A program made the translations under genes and the position numbers. Shown here in pieces: positions 32,701 through 44,900 of a stretch of DNA of 64,000 nt (the first letter of the stretch is position 1; every line of letters starts with the position of its first letter). The notes under the pieces were generated by a model. It saw nothing but the letters and a program-made list of their open reading frames with translations, was not told the origin of the DNA and did no database searches. The stretch is from Owenia fusiformis (taxonomy: Eukaryota > Annelida > Polychaeta > Sabellida > Oweniidae). Location: assembly GCA_903813345.2 (NCBI GenBank), contig CAIIXF020000006.1:36669936-36733935 (forward strand), in the 5' to 3' direction.

Positions 32701-35700
32701 AAAAAAAAAGTTATTTCCTATTTTGAGTCATTTTTTGTACTAAGCTATATATTTATGGTACACCCAAATAGAAACATATTCTTACCAGTCTAACAGTCAT
32801 TGTCTTTCTGTAGTTCTTAATCTTCTTAATGACAGGATTCCCCATCATAGTGAGTACTCTCTGAAATACATTATGTAGACATCGAGTGAAATACATTGTA
32901 CAGACAAACACTGAAACATGCACAATGGAAAGCAATGAATCTTGAGTTATGTTACATCCTACAAAAACAGGGCCCCAGACAATGTGCAGACATTATTCAC
33001 TATGTTCCTTCTTTCTTTCAAGATGAACGGGGTATGAGTTCTGGAGGCCCATGTTTGAAGGATGATAATTAAGAAACTAATCAAAACATATCTAAGCAGT
33101 ATCAGTCAAAAAACTTACATGATGACCTCAGTTTGAATAACAACTTATTCAGAGTGTCACAATCACAATGCTAAAATACTTTAAGGACATAACTGAAAAT
33201 GACTTATGGTAATAAAATCAAAGCTAGAAACAAATGAAATAAAATGAAATCTCAATGGCTTACCAAGTTTTTCACTTTTTCCAATACATCAATTATTTCA
33301 ATGTCATCAATTTTATTATGGGATATATCTAGGACCCCCAGCTCTGGGCAATCTGCAAGTTCTTCAAGGTCAGCTGCATATTTCAGTCTGTTGTGGGAGA
33401 TTTGGAGAGTGTGTAGGACAGGAAGGCACGCTGAAATATATTGACCACATGAACACAAAACAGATAGAGAGAACTTGAACGTTCACAAGATAGTTATTAA
33501 TTTAAGTAGCTGAACCTTATAGACCACATGTAAACAAATAGTAAAAAAAGAAAGTCTGCTTCGAAGCATTTTTGGGTGCACTGTACTCATATTATCCGTT
33601 CTTCCACCCAAGTTTTGCTTGATTCATAGAATAATTTTGAAATAATGTATGTTTATTAAAAAGTTTTGTTTCAAAAATATTGACAAACAAGGTTAGCACA
33701 TGATCCAGTTTTTAAGGTACTAAAAACTATACTTCTTTTTTAAAATGAATTCAGAATAATGTTAATCAATTAATATATGTAAGCTTACCAATGTTTTCAA
33801 TTTTTTGAATTTGGTTGTTGCACACATTCAACGTATCAAGTCTCTGTAGAGGTTCCAAGTTCTCAAGTTTATGAATGACATTTTGTTGTAGATAGAGACA
33901 CCTGAGTTCTTGCTGTCCTTCCAAGTTTTCGATGGTCCTGATGCCATTACATTCGAGCCAGAGACATTTAAGTCCTGTATACTCCTCCAAGCATTCGATC
34001 TTTCCAATACCTATAGCAAGAAAGAAATGAAATACAGTATAGTTAAACCTGGATATCTGAACACCTCTTTAATCCGAAAACCTTTCAATGTGAACTGTTT
34101 AGGGTCCCATTTTTTATTTGACAAAGACTTCCATGCTGAAAACTTGAATTCAGATTAGATCAGCTTTTCTGAATTGCCTAATGCTGAAGCTTTTTTTATT
34201 TCAAAAACATAGACCCGTGTAAAATCATATGCCACATATTGAGGTGCTAGATCACTTGAAGATTGATTTTCCATATAAAAGCATCTCTTTCGCTTAAAAT
34301 GCAATGGAACACCTCACAAGTGGAAAAGTGTTTTTAAAGTCCCATGGCCTATCTACTCCATGTTAATAAACCTCTGTAGGTGAGATACCTCCAAAGTGGA
34401 AAACTTTGTGGTCATAAGGGTGTTCCACTTACACAGGTTCTACTGTACATGTTATAACAAATCCTTTATAATGTACATGTATATGGTACAACATGATAAT
34501 GCAAGTATAAAGTGTACCATTATAATGCAATGCAAATACTAGAGACCATATAGTATATGATGAAAATATTGAACATAACATACCTTTATAATGCAAATAC
34601 AGAACATCATTGAGAGCTGGGGTCATATAGAGTTTTAAATCTTTACAATGTTGCTTCAGGAATTTCTTGGTCAACCTGGAAAAATAATAATACACAAATG
34701 GAACAATTATAGGTATAACAGGGTTAAAAGACATAAAAAATAAGAATGGACGACACAGGGGCGGATCTGGGAACCAACAAGGGGGGCCCAAATATCAGGT
34801 CAGAGAAAAAAGCTTCTAAATTTTTTGAAATTTTGAGGCCTATTTTCTTCAAAATTTGGCCTGAAATTAAAAAATTAGGCCTTAAAAGGCCCAGTAATGA
34901 CCAGAAAGGCCCACTTTTTGGAGCCTTATGGCCTCTTTTGCCCCCCCCCAGATCCGCCAGTGCAACTAGTCTGAGAATCAATGCTGCTAAAAATCATTTG
35001 ATTTAAACATGTACCGGACAATATGAAAGAAACCCCAGTATCCCAAAAATTGTAGTACTGTAATCAACATAATAAAACCTGTTTATATTGAACATTTTTA
35101 AAGAGATTAGAATTCAATTCACACATAAGTCAGTAGAATATGTGCGGAGGAAGGGTGTCCACTAGAGACATATGTTTACTAAAGAGAGGTGTTCACTGAG
35201 ACAGGTTCTAGTGTAATTAAATAAGCTACCTACCTTGGGTAGTTCTTCTCTTTTGCTTTATTCTCTTCATCTTTCTCCTGTTTGTCTTTGGGAGGATCTC
35301 CATCTCCAGAGCCTGTTGCAACAAGAGGAGTTGTGTTATCCTTGGAACCTGGAACATTTTTTGGGAGGTTTTTATTTTTCTATTGTGAAGAGAAAGGCTG
35401 GGGACATTCTTGGCCTCATTTGGAACACTAACGCTTCCTAGTCAACTCGTATCCAAGACAACTGGTACCCAAGACAACTCGTACCCAAGATTATTTTAAG
35501 TATTATGGGTGCATATTAGGGAAAAAATTGAGTTTGTGTAATAATGTTTTCATATTATAATTTGAATCAAATAAGCCTCAATATTTTTTTGAATTTAGAA
35601 GACATTTTTCTCAATAGATCAGGAAAGCATTTTGATTTAACTTGGATCAGCTTTTTTATTAAATAAAAGAATTGCTTGAAGCACTTGTTCTCAACATTTT

Positions 35701-37585
35701 TTGTCAAACATATATATAAATAAATATAATTACAACATTAGATCTGATACTTGTTCCAAACTACCCTGCGTGCAGAGTCTAGTTAAACTACACTCTGCCT
35801 ACCATATTGCAGTTTAGTAGCCCCGCCCCCACGACGGGTACCGGTGACAGTTTGGGAAATAAATCACTTCTGACCTACGTGCTGACCTTTCTTCCCCCAA
35901 TCAGCAAGCTTGAAGAAACATAGCCAAATGCGTTCTAATTAAATATGCGCATGTAATTGCTCAATTCCGGGCTCAACGATGACGTCAGAAGGAATGATCA
36001 TATATAGAACGTCGGTCAAATTTGGCCGACGAACATTGATTGGCGCGGTGAGTTCACAGGTTTATTTTAGTTTGAAAGAGTGAAGACGAAGCTCTCTTTT
36101 AAGAAGTGAAATCAAACGAATGCAAAGGGTAGTTCCAAACACTCATAAACATACAATATTTTGAAAAATGATTATGAATATGTGGACTAAAGGAATGTGT
36201 GACTAATCAAAATAAATTGACACTCAAAGCTCAAAATGTCACAAAATTAAATCAATTTCTTTCCAAAATTCTTCTTCAAACTTTAAACTATTCTGAACAG
36301 TATGTTACAATTACAATATGTATATCTATTGACATTCTCAGTCCAACGCTTGATTCAAAGCAAAATATATACTTGGGTACGAGTTGTCTTGGGTACCAGT
36401 TGTCTTGGGTACGACTTGTCTTGGGTACGAGTTGACCAGTTACCACACTAACCAGTGGTCTCCACAGGATTTTTTCTCAAGTGGGTGCAAATTTATCATT
36501 GACATTTTTCAGATCAAAATTAACAAAAATATGCCTATTTTTCTCATTTTCAAGTGGGTGCAAATGGATTTTCAGGTGGGTGCAAGCAGGGTTTCAAAAT
36601 CTCAGGTGGGTGCTGCACCCACTTGCTTTAATGCTTGGGAGATTTACTCACTTCGAGAGCCATGTTAGATTTTGAAACTTATGGCTCTCAAACGGGGAAG
36701 TGAACAGCTGATTAATAGTGACCTTTGAAATCGAATTAAGTCGATCCGCGGCTTACTTTTGGTCTCTAACTGTGTCTTACATCAGTATCATCAATCCGTG
36801 TAAGTATTTGAGCGCTGAAGTACTTCCTTTTCGATCAAGACTTGTAATTCTTAGTCGAGTGAATGTTTTTACTGCCATATTCCAATATGGCGTTTTCTGC
36901 TCGGATATTTTCGTAAATCTCCCGAGGTTGTCCGAACCTAACTAATTCTCAAAATTCATTTCGTTCGTTGCATATCTCGCTCCTAGCAAACCCCCATATT
37001 GGAAATATGTCTAAAAAAATTTCACTCGATGAACAATTTACAAGTCTTGATCGAAAAAGAAGTATTTCAGCACTCTAATACTTACACGGATTGATGATAC
37101 TGATGTAAGACACAGTTAGAGACCAAAAGTAAGCCGCAGATCGACTTTATTCGATTTCAAAGGTCACAATCATTCACAGGCTTTCGCAGGAAGTAATGGG
37201 AGATCACTGAATTGTAACCAAGGTGATGACAATCTACAAAGTGCCAATTGTTCTACAGACACAAGAATCTGAAGGAATTTTAAGGTAATAGTGGTACATC
37301 ATACATGTAATTTGAATCCATTTGTTCAAGTAACTTACCAGTTTCGTCTATAGTTTTGTTGTCTGCTGGTTGTTTTGATGAAGTAGTAACATCCTCAATA
37401 AGAATGGGGACTGATTTTTCAAAACGGACATCTTCAATAAGTTCTGATTTGTTTTTTCCTATAGTGACATCTTCAACATGGTTTGGTTCGGGATTCTCAT
37501 TGGTGTCATCTTCTATGAGAATTTTTGTTGAGTTTACTTTCTCTGGAGCATGTGATGTCTCTTCGATGACTTCTATGAGTGGCAT
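29742..37585 (-). CDS. DNAAF1: Dynein axonemal assembly factor 1 (LRRC50), complete
   Basis: Eleven coding exons, 1860 bases, 619 codons plus stop: 37585-37339, 35348-35234, 34675-34584, 34010-33789, 33430-33264, 32860-32786, 32482-32332, 31811-31621, 31192-31072, 30692-30577, 30104-29742. All phases match. Residues 1-120 are acidic and low-complexity. From about 122 the family signature [16 protein letters not shown] leads into SDS22-type leucine-rich repeats (140-290; [29 protein letters not shown]), then the cap [16 protein letters not shown] and [21 protein letters not shown] charged coiled-coil-prone region and an acidic tail follow. DNAAF1 is a cytoplasmic factor for preassembly of outer and inner dynein arms of motile cilia. 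The protein is shorter than the ~725-residue human form, mainly in the tail. The start codon lies just after a TTTCAG acceptor, so a 5' UTR exon is upstream. Confidence 0.96.
30855..31040. repeat. Poly-G-linked interspersed repeat
   Basis: A run of G (30859-30874) followed by ctccccctggtcaaaaatgc, accattctgagcactttt and agtgattttggccattcttg. The same string order occurs at 40245-40365, with pieces at 8320-8380 and 52060-52360. A dispersed non-coding family in a DNAAF1 intron. Confidence 0.75.
31838..31950 (+). repeat. Interspersed ~110-bp repeat (TTGGAGACTATAACA family), copy 1
   Basis: Shares the order acatgcaaaatgtcacc, ccatttgttacagatgccga, gttggagactataacaaaat and gtcaccacttctgg with copies at 32105-32210, 38845-39000, 42175-42265 and 43165-43295, plus a trace near 30735. 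All copies are in the same orientation. The ends of the better copies can pair (gtcaccactactgg against a ggtggtgacat end), so it may be a small hairpin element. Confidence 0.75.
34032..34447. mobile_element. pogo/Tigger-like MITE (TACAGTA...TACTGTA)
   Basis: Begins tacagtatagttaaacctgg and contains gaacacctctttaatccgaa. It ends cttacacaggttctactgta. The same organisation (TACAGTAAAA, gaacacctc, ggttttactgta) occurs at 58078-58537. Family assignment is from the termini only. Confidence 0.65.
34756..34961. mobile_element. CAGGGGCGGATC-ended MITE
   Basis: caggggcggatctgggaacc at the left is mirrored by cagatccgccagtg at the right. The interior is runs of aattttgaggcctatttt and ggccttaaaaggcccag. 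Fragments of the same family fill 51190-52330. Non-coding. Confidence 0.8.
35436..36440. mobile_element. Foldback-like element whose inverted ends are tandem 18-mers
   Basis: The left end (about 35436-35492) carries iterations of acaactcgtacccaaga and the right end (about 36373-36437) the reverse complement, tcttgggtacgagttgtc and variants (aactgg/ccagtt). Terminal inverted repeats built from short tandem units recall FB-type elements. The interior contains a GC-richer promoter-like block. Lies in DNAAF1 intron 1. Element boundaries are approximate. Confidence 0.6.
35815..36062 (+). promoter_or_regulatory. Promoter-like block inside DNAAF1 intron 1 (CRE plus TATA)
   Basis: Plus-strand order: cccgcccccacgacgggtac, atgcgcat, tgacgtca (CRE consensus, about 35980), then atatatag (TATA-like, about 36000) and a GC-richer stretch ending gcgcggtgagttcacagg. 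This is unusually GC-rich for the window. It may be an internal promoter of the surrounding foldback element or an enhancer. No ORF follows that I recognise. Confidence 0.4.
36718..37167. mobile_element. Foldback MITE, 450 bp, GTGACCTTTGAAATCGAAT ends
   Basis: The left arm gtgacctttgaaatcgaatt, cttacttttggtctctaact, catcagtatcatcaatccgt is mirrored by the right arm acggattgatgatactgatg, agttagagaccaaaagtaag, ttcgatttcaaaggtcac. Arms are about 170 bases with few mismatches, so it is relatively young. In DNAAF1 intron 1. Confidence 0.9.
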
Positions 37586-37699
37586 TTTAACTGAAACAAA
37601 ATATACTATAGATTCTATGTTTTCACTAATCTCTATAGCCTGATGCAAGACCTAGGACTCGATTGATTCTTTTGCTGAAAAATTCTAGAAAGTTCAACG

Positions 37700-37965
37700 C
37701 AATCTAATTTACCATTTGTTCGATTGTACCACACAAAATGCAACTTTTGTATATCTAGGCAACAAAAATATATATAATGATTTAATACTGATGTAGATAC
37801 AAAGACTTTTTACCTTTAAATTGATGATAAACGGCAATAAAAACAAAGAATTTGATTTCCGAGCACCTGCAAATTCATCAATGGCGTCTGTTACCTGGCA
37901 ACTTCTACTTCCGGTGGTGGACATTAATTGGCGACGTAATTTTGATTTGGCGAAGCTTTTCAATT
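37700..37965 (-). promoter_or_regulatory. DNAAF1 promoter region with X-box (RFX) motif
   Basis: gttacctggcaac at 37890-37902 fits the X-box pattern GYTNYY-N1-3-RRNRAC bound by RFX factors, the main regulators of ciliary genes. Next to it, acttccgg at 37907-37914 is an ETS site on the gene strand. The block lies about 300 bases upstream of the ATG exon of a ciliary gene, which is the expected place. The start site and the 5' UTR donor are not fixed. Confidence 0.7.
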
Positions 37966-38469
37966 TACTAACATGGTAAACTGTAGGCTACTCTTGAAAT
38001 TATCAATCCCACCAAGACCCGATACACCAATTCTCTCAAAGATAGAGTTAGCTGAACTTTGAACAGTTGAATGGATTCCATCTCCCCCACATTTCAACGA
38101 AACCAAACTACGATCTTGTACAGTATCAACAAACAATTTATAGTTATACTTAATTGTCATCGATCATGTAAAGAAGTATATGTATATCATCATCGAATTT
38201 ATAATCTTTTTTTCTGTGAAATAATCAAACTCACCTTTATCTGCCAGTACATAATATAGGCTAGGCCTATTTTTGTTTTAGGTGACATTAATTGGCATGT
38301 CTTCAGGGATGATGTTTTTAACCTCTTGAATCCCAGACTCTAAAATCAGTTGGAACCAGAGAATTTTTCATTTTTGGCACATTTTGGAATTTCTCTACAT
38401 ACCAACAGCCCATTTCACTGTTTTATTGCATCAGTAGAACCCCAAAAATAAAAAATAAGGAGACCATTG

Positions 38470-38655
38470 TGCAATAATATATGGAAAAGTATATTCATAT
38501 TGTACATGAATGACATTTGTATATTCAGATTATTTAGTTTTGAAGCATCAAAATATAAGAGGCCACACACTTTATTAGCCAAACTAGAAGCAAATTAACA
38601 TAAACAAATGTCATTTATGTACAATAGGAATAAATTTTTCCATGTATTATAGCAT
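38470..38655. repeat. Imperfect long inverted repeat
   Basis: gtgcaataatatatggaaaa and tattgtacatgaatgacatttg are mirrored by caaatgtcatttatgtacaata and ttttccatgtattatagca. Probably the core of a degraded foldback element; outer ends not defined. Confidence 0.7.
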
Positions 38656-38844
38656 AATGATCTTATGAAAATTTGTCAAATTCCTGGGGATTTTGGTGAC
38701 TATTTAATTTGATTTTGCCAACTTAAAACGCTCGCCTAATTAAAGACAAAATTAATACAGAAGCCTAACCCTCATTCTGATTGTTGGAAATGGTAGCTGA
38801 TCCAATCTAATGATTCAGAACTAGAATTGACCAAAATAGATGGC

Positions 38845-39000
38845 ACAAGGCATTAACATGCAAAATGTCACTACCTGTCATTTGTTACAGACACCAAACA
38901 CCATTTCGTTACAGATGCTGACTGTCAAACACTGTCCAAAAAAAGTTGGAGACTATAACAATATATCACCACTACTGGTGGCGACATAACAATACATCAC
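38845..39000 (+). repeat. TTGGAGACTATAACA-family repeat, best copy
   Basis: Contains aaggcattaacatgcaaaat, gtcactacctgtcatttgtt, acagacaccaaacacc, then a gttggagactataacaat segment and tcaccactactggtggcgac. Same orientation as the four other copies (31838, 32105, 42175, 43165). Confidence 0.75.
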
Positions 39001-40225
39001 ACAAAAGACATTTTATTCAATTTTTAAAACATTTTATTTTTTACAACCTTTAGATTGAACTTTAAAAAGTCATGATGCCACGATCCAACAATACGGCCAT
39101 ACCGAGAATGTATGATCATGAAGCAATTGAGTTTGAATGGCGATTCACGAGCCCTCTCACAAGACCTAAACACAAAAACTTCCCAGATAATAGCTTGCAA
39201 AAATAACATGCAATTATCTGAGAAAACACACATATTTTTATGATTTGTAGTTTTGTACATACAATTAACAGATTTTATTTGAACAAGTTTTAAAGGTAGT
39301 CAAATTCTTCACCTGTTACTGCCAAATGAAAGGGCTGATCAGTTGAAAAAGTCAACAATAACCACAAACAATTTCAATCTATCAGTTCTTACGTAAACTG
39401 ACTCTAAGCTTTCAGAACAATCAATAAATAAGTCAATATAAGTGAAGCAGTCTGTACAACACAGATCCAAGAATTTAGTTAATTGGTTTCACATTTTTCA
39501 CATTTTCATCGCTTTCACATTTTTCATTCATAATTGAGATTTACTAAGTTTGGCAACTTAGAATTTGATTGACTGGACAAACATCATTTTACAGTAACAA
39601 ATCCTACTGTAATTGTACATTATATAAGCATTAAACAAACAAATTTATCTCCTTAAATTCATAGTTCATTAAGAAATATTAACATCTTTAGTATTCATAT
39701 TAATAATCTCTATGAGCTACGTAATATTTGACATTTCATTTTATAGAAAAATACCTGGAGGCCACAGTGAAATATTATGTCATATACACAGTGAAAATGA
39801 GTTGAGAAATCGGGAATTATACACACATTTTTAAGGATCCTAATTAGTACAAACGCCAAGCAAGCCAAACGAGCTTGTGATCTTCTAAAGAACACGAATT
39901 TAAGTATTTGAAGTTCTATAAATAACTCCACGTATTCAATAGCATTCTTTTACATGAACAAATCATACTTCACAATACAATTCAAAGTAGATAACTTTTA
40001 CAACCAAGAGTTGGAGATAATATCTATAAAAATAAGCTATGTTCAGATGGCAATCCACTACAGAGCAAATGTTTCTAGAGTAAAATTTAAGGTCGATGAG
40101 TGGTATGATTTGGACCTGTTTACAGGGGAACTTCTACCCTCACCTTAACCCAACCAAGACTGAATAGAACAGATTCTGGTAGTTTAGCAGCTAATCGAGA
40201 CATCACAAATAATGGGTGCAAGTGT

Positions 40226-40391
40226 AGGCCCGTAGCCATGGGGGGGGGGGGGGGGGGGGGGGTTCGATGGGGCCCCCCTGGCCAAATATAAAACTTTTCA
40301 CCATCCTGAGCACTTTTTAGTGATTTTGGCCATTTTTGAACCAAAATTGTCAAAAGTGATCCCTCCCTTGGCAAATCCTGTCTACGGGCCT
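40226..40391. mobile_element. Poly-G MITE with AGGCCCGTAG...CTACGGGCCT ends
   Basis: aggcccgtagcc at the left and ctacgggcct at the right are inverted. A G run of about 22 bases follows the left end and the interior matches the repeat at 30855. The start of the same element is repeated at 52048 (caggcccgtagccaggattt). Confidence 0.75.
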
Positions 40392-40697
40392 GCTAGTGTG
40401 ACCAGCGGATAATGTACACAATTTCGTAGATTTCATCTAGTGTTCAGATATAGTTGCACAATTTACACAATATCAGAATGGTGTGCATTCACGTAGCATC
40501 TATCCTACACTGTACATAATTTGCGTGTATATCCACAATGGTATCTGGCATCCTACTTATTATTTACAGTGTCCACTTAGAGCTGTTGCTTGTGAAGTGT
40601 CTTTATTTTAAAATAGTTTGTAATCTGTATGTCTATCTGTATGTAAAATCCACCACTGACACCAGGTGCACTTGATTTAATTCACTGTTGTATTTCA

Positions 40698-40775
40698 ATG
40701 TGCCTTGATAACTGGTAATGTGCCTTGATAACTGGCAATGTGCCTTGATAACTGGCAATGTGCTTTGATAAATGT
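40698..40775. repeat. 20-bp tandem repeat, about 3.8 copies
   Basis: Unit aatgtgccttgataactggc with one or two differences per copy. Short non-coding microduplication. Confidence 0.9.
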
Positions 40776-41997
40776 TTGAAATGGGCTCATATACAAGGTT
40801 TTGCAACACTTAACATGCCTGAGATACGATATAACGTTAGTTGTTCACATGTTCCATAGTTCGTTATATCTTCAAAAATGAGCCTACGTCCAAGTTGTCG
40901 GTTAATGCTGCCCAAAACTAGCTAGATATTTCCATACATGCAGCATTCACTTGCTTCAGCGGGATCAGCGGGGAACATTCAACGCCAACAGCCTGACTGT
41001 TAGTTGCTATGTACAATTGGTAATCACTAGGGAAATGAATGGTGAACTATGGTTGCTATGGTTACTGTTGTTTACATTCAGCGGGTTTTGCAGGATCGCC
41101 CTATTAAATACACAAAAAGAAAAAAGTTAAAAAGAATTATTACTAAGTGAAAATACTGAGTTGGGTAAGTACTGGCATGATAGCAGCTGGCATAAATAGT
41201 TATTTTAAATCATACAAAAATTGCTAAAATGCAAAATTGTGAAAATTTTAAATAGCAATTAACCAAGAAGTAAAGTAAACATGCCAAACTCATGCCAGTT
41301 AATCTTGGAAACTGCAAGTAGTTTTCACACCCAAGCAGAAAAAGCATTCATATAACAGTATAATTAATATGAACCATTCACTGCTAATTCCTGATAAGAC
41401 AGACGATCAATAAAATCAATTGTCCATATTTGGTATAAATGTCACAAAGCCACATTTTGAGCGTCACAATCATTTTTTCTGTCATGATCACGATTTCATC
41501 AGAGAAGCTTCTCTTCATACTGAAATGATGAAAAGAAGTGAAAGAATTAGCTTTAACTGCTGACATCTTTTTCTAAAGTAAAGATATTAGGCTTGTTTCA
41601 GTGTTTATAGATGTTGAATTGAATCACAATTTATACGATTCACTCGATACCGAAGTTATTTTTTAGGATTAGGAACCCTGTACTTCCATCCTCCCAAGCA
41701 GGCATCCGGAATCCGTACCTCCTTCTCCCCCCTGCTATAACCAATTTGGAAGCGCCCAATTAAACTGAATCACGTGATCTAATTAATATGCGCAATGACA
41801 TAATTTCTAACGCAGTGTTGCGACAGCCAATCAAATTGCGAGTTCTTAATCGGGGAAATGCTAACTGCTTATCGCAGGGGGTAAAAAGAATATATTCTGG
41901 ATTTTGAAGCCCTGTGATCGGAGGATGTGTACTTCATATTATATCAGATAATTCTATAGAAGCAAATGTACCATACAAGTAAATATATATAGAGAAA

Positions 41998-44900
41998 TTA
42001 TGAACAAACCTGTGGGGGCACATAGTCTGGGTCATTGTCTTCATCTATATCATCATTGTCATCTTCCTACAAACAAACAAATACACAAATATTACTTTTA
42101 ATACATTGCTGTTATTGTATCATTGGAATGTTTCTCATTTTCTCATTGGATAAGAACATATCACATGATTAACAAGGCATTTACACGCAAAATGACACCA
42201 CCTGCCATTTGTTACATATGCCAAACTCAGAACACCGTTAGAGACCATAATAATATGTCACAACAACTGAGAAAGTAGTTCCAGATCTTACCTCTTCCTC
42301 TTCACCTTCCTCCTCGTATTCATCCTCATCTAATGCTTCCCCAGTGAAATATAGTACAGCACGGGGAACAATGCGCTCTCTTATAAAGTGTCCAATCTCA
42401 AAGTCTGCGGCTAATAGAGCTTCAGTATCTTCATCGACCTCATCTTCACCCTCTGGCGCTGAAACATCGATTTATTTTATTCGATACTGGGAATAGAGAT
42501 TTCCAGTTTTTGTAATATATTTTTCAATTTTTCAAAGCAGCTAAAACTGCAGAGGATTTTTTTTGAAGATTGTGAATTGTTTTCATCTTTTTTAATTAAT
42601 TAATTTCGAATACTTTCGGGATCTCCTCTAATTTTTTTGACTTGCAGATCTCGACTACAAGGATTTTCTGCATATTCTTGTTTGTTTAGAAAAACATATT
42701 AAAATTGCCAAATTTGAATTCTTGGTATAATTTCTTTTGGATTATTTTGAAATATTACATCAAAAACAAATTGAAGTTTGAGGATGGCATAGTACATTAT
42801 ACAATTAATTTCATGAAATAAATTTCATATTTTAAATGCTTTCTAGAAATCTAAATTGATTTAATACCTTCTGGTGGAGCGAAAAAGTTGAAAAATGAGT
42901 CGTTCTGTACAGTTTTGGTAACAGTGCGTTTTGTTCCTCGTCCTTTGTGTTTCTGAGTTTTCTTTATTAGCTTCACTGTGACATTCTTTCCTTTCTTCCA
43001 ATCTATGCTACATCTGAATGCACAAAGAAATAACAATATAATGATGGACATTTATATTGAAGTTTCATTACAAATTAACATGTAGACATTGACTGTAAAT
43101 TATACATGTACTGCATCTGATTATACTGAACAAACTAAAATTTTAAGATTTTCAACTCATATGAAAACAAGGCAAAATGTCATTACTTGCGGTTTGTTTC
43201 AGATGCCAACCACTGATCGTCAACTGTCAAACACCATCCACAAAAAGTTGGAGACTATAAAATATGTCACCATTTTCGATGGTGACATAAAAAATGATTT
43301 CACTTACCCTTTACATTTGATTATCTCTGGTCCCTCAAATGAGAATGGGTCTGCCTCATCAGGTTCACTGCGCATGATATACTGCTTTGTTAACACTGTG
43401 TTTGTGAAGTATTCATTACTATCAAAGTGGAAATCTAGAGTGAAGCCCTACAAATATATAGCAATATATAACAATGATTATGATATACTGCTTTGTTAAC
43501 ACTGTGTTTGTGAAGTATTCATTACTATCAAAGTGGAAATCTAGAGTGAAGCCCTACAAATATATAGCAATATATAACAATGATTATGATATACTGCTTT
43601 GTTAACACTGTGTTTGTGAAGTATTCATTGCTATCAAAGTGGAAATCTAGAGTGAAGCCCTACAAATATATAGCAATATATAACAATGATTATGATATAC
43701 TGCTTTGTTAACACTGTGTTTGTGAAGTATTCATTGCTATCAAAGTGGAAATCTAGAGTGAAGCCCTACAAATATATAGCAATATATAACAATGATTATG
43801 ATATACTGCTTTGTTAACACTGTGTTTGTGAAGTATTCATTGCTATCAAAGTGGAAATCTAGAGTGAAGCCCTACAAATATATAGCAATATATAACAATG
43901 ATTATGATATACTGCTTTGTTAACACTGTGTTTGTGAAGTATTCATTGCTATCAAAGTGGAAATCTAGTGTGAAGCCCTACAAATATATAGCAATATATA
44001 ACAATGATTATGATATACTGCTTTGTTAACACTGCGTTTGTGAAGTATTCATTGCTATCAAAGTGGAAATCTAGTGTGAAGCCCTACAAATATATAGCAA
44101 TATATAACAATGATTATGATATACTGCTTTGTTAACACTGCATTTGTGAAGTATTCATTGCTATCAAAGTGGAAATCTAGTGTGAAGCCCTACAAATATA
44201 TAGCAATATGTAACGATGATTATGATATACTGCTTTGTTAACACTGCGTTTGTGAAGTATTCATTGCTATCAAAGTGGAAATCTAGTGTGAAGCCCTACA
44301 AATATATAGCAATATATAACAATGCTTATGATATACTGCTTTGTTAACACTGCGTTTGTGAAGTATTCATTGCTATCAAAGTGGAAATCTAGTGTGAAGC
44401 CCTACAAATATATAGCAATATATAACAATGATTATGATATACTGCTTTGTTAACACTGTGTTTGTGAACTATTCATTGCTATCAAAGTGGAAATCTAGTG
44501 TGAAGCCCTACAAATATATAGCAATACATAACAATGATTATGATATACTGCTTTGTTAACACTGTGAAGTATTCATTGCTATCAAAGTGGAAATCTAGTG
44601 TGAAGCCCTACAAATATATAGCAACATATAACAATGATTATGATATACTGCTTTGTTAACACTGTGTTTGTGAAGTATTCATTGCTATCAAAGTGGAAAT
44701 CTAGTGTGAAGCCCTACAAATATATAGCAATATATAACAATGATTATGATATACTGCTTTGTTAACACTGTGTTTGTGAAGTATTCATTGCTATCAAAGT
44801 GGAAATCTAGTGTGAAGCCCTACAAATATATAGCAATATGTAACGATGATTATGATATACTGCTTTGTTAACACTGTGTTTGTGAAGTATTCATTGCTAT

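Larger units (their letters stand above)
37966..41997. other. Intergenic DNA between DNAAF1 and the NAP1-like gene
   Basis: No gene recognised. It contains a hairpin (38470-38655), a TTGGAGACTATAACA-family repeat (38845-39000), a poly-G MITE (40226-40391) and a short tandem repeat (40698-40775). The block at 41690-41890 is GC-richer and has ctaattaatatgcgcaatgaca resembling 35935-35960. A possible alternative 3' exon for the NAP1-like gene (41570-41384) was considered and not adopted. Confidence 0.5.

Noticed and set aside
41384-41570. Possible extra C-terminal exon of the NAP1-like gene (KKMSAVKANSF...)
   Set aside because: There is a TTTAG acceptor and matching phase, but the required donor at 42009 would be a weak GTTTGT, and the encoded sequence is not the acidic/lysine tail expected. 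The in-frame TAA after PPQVCS already gives a 391-codon protein.
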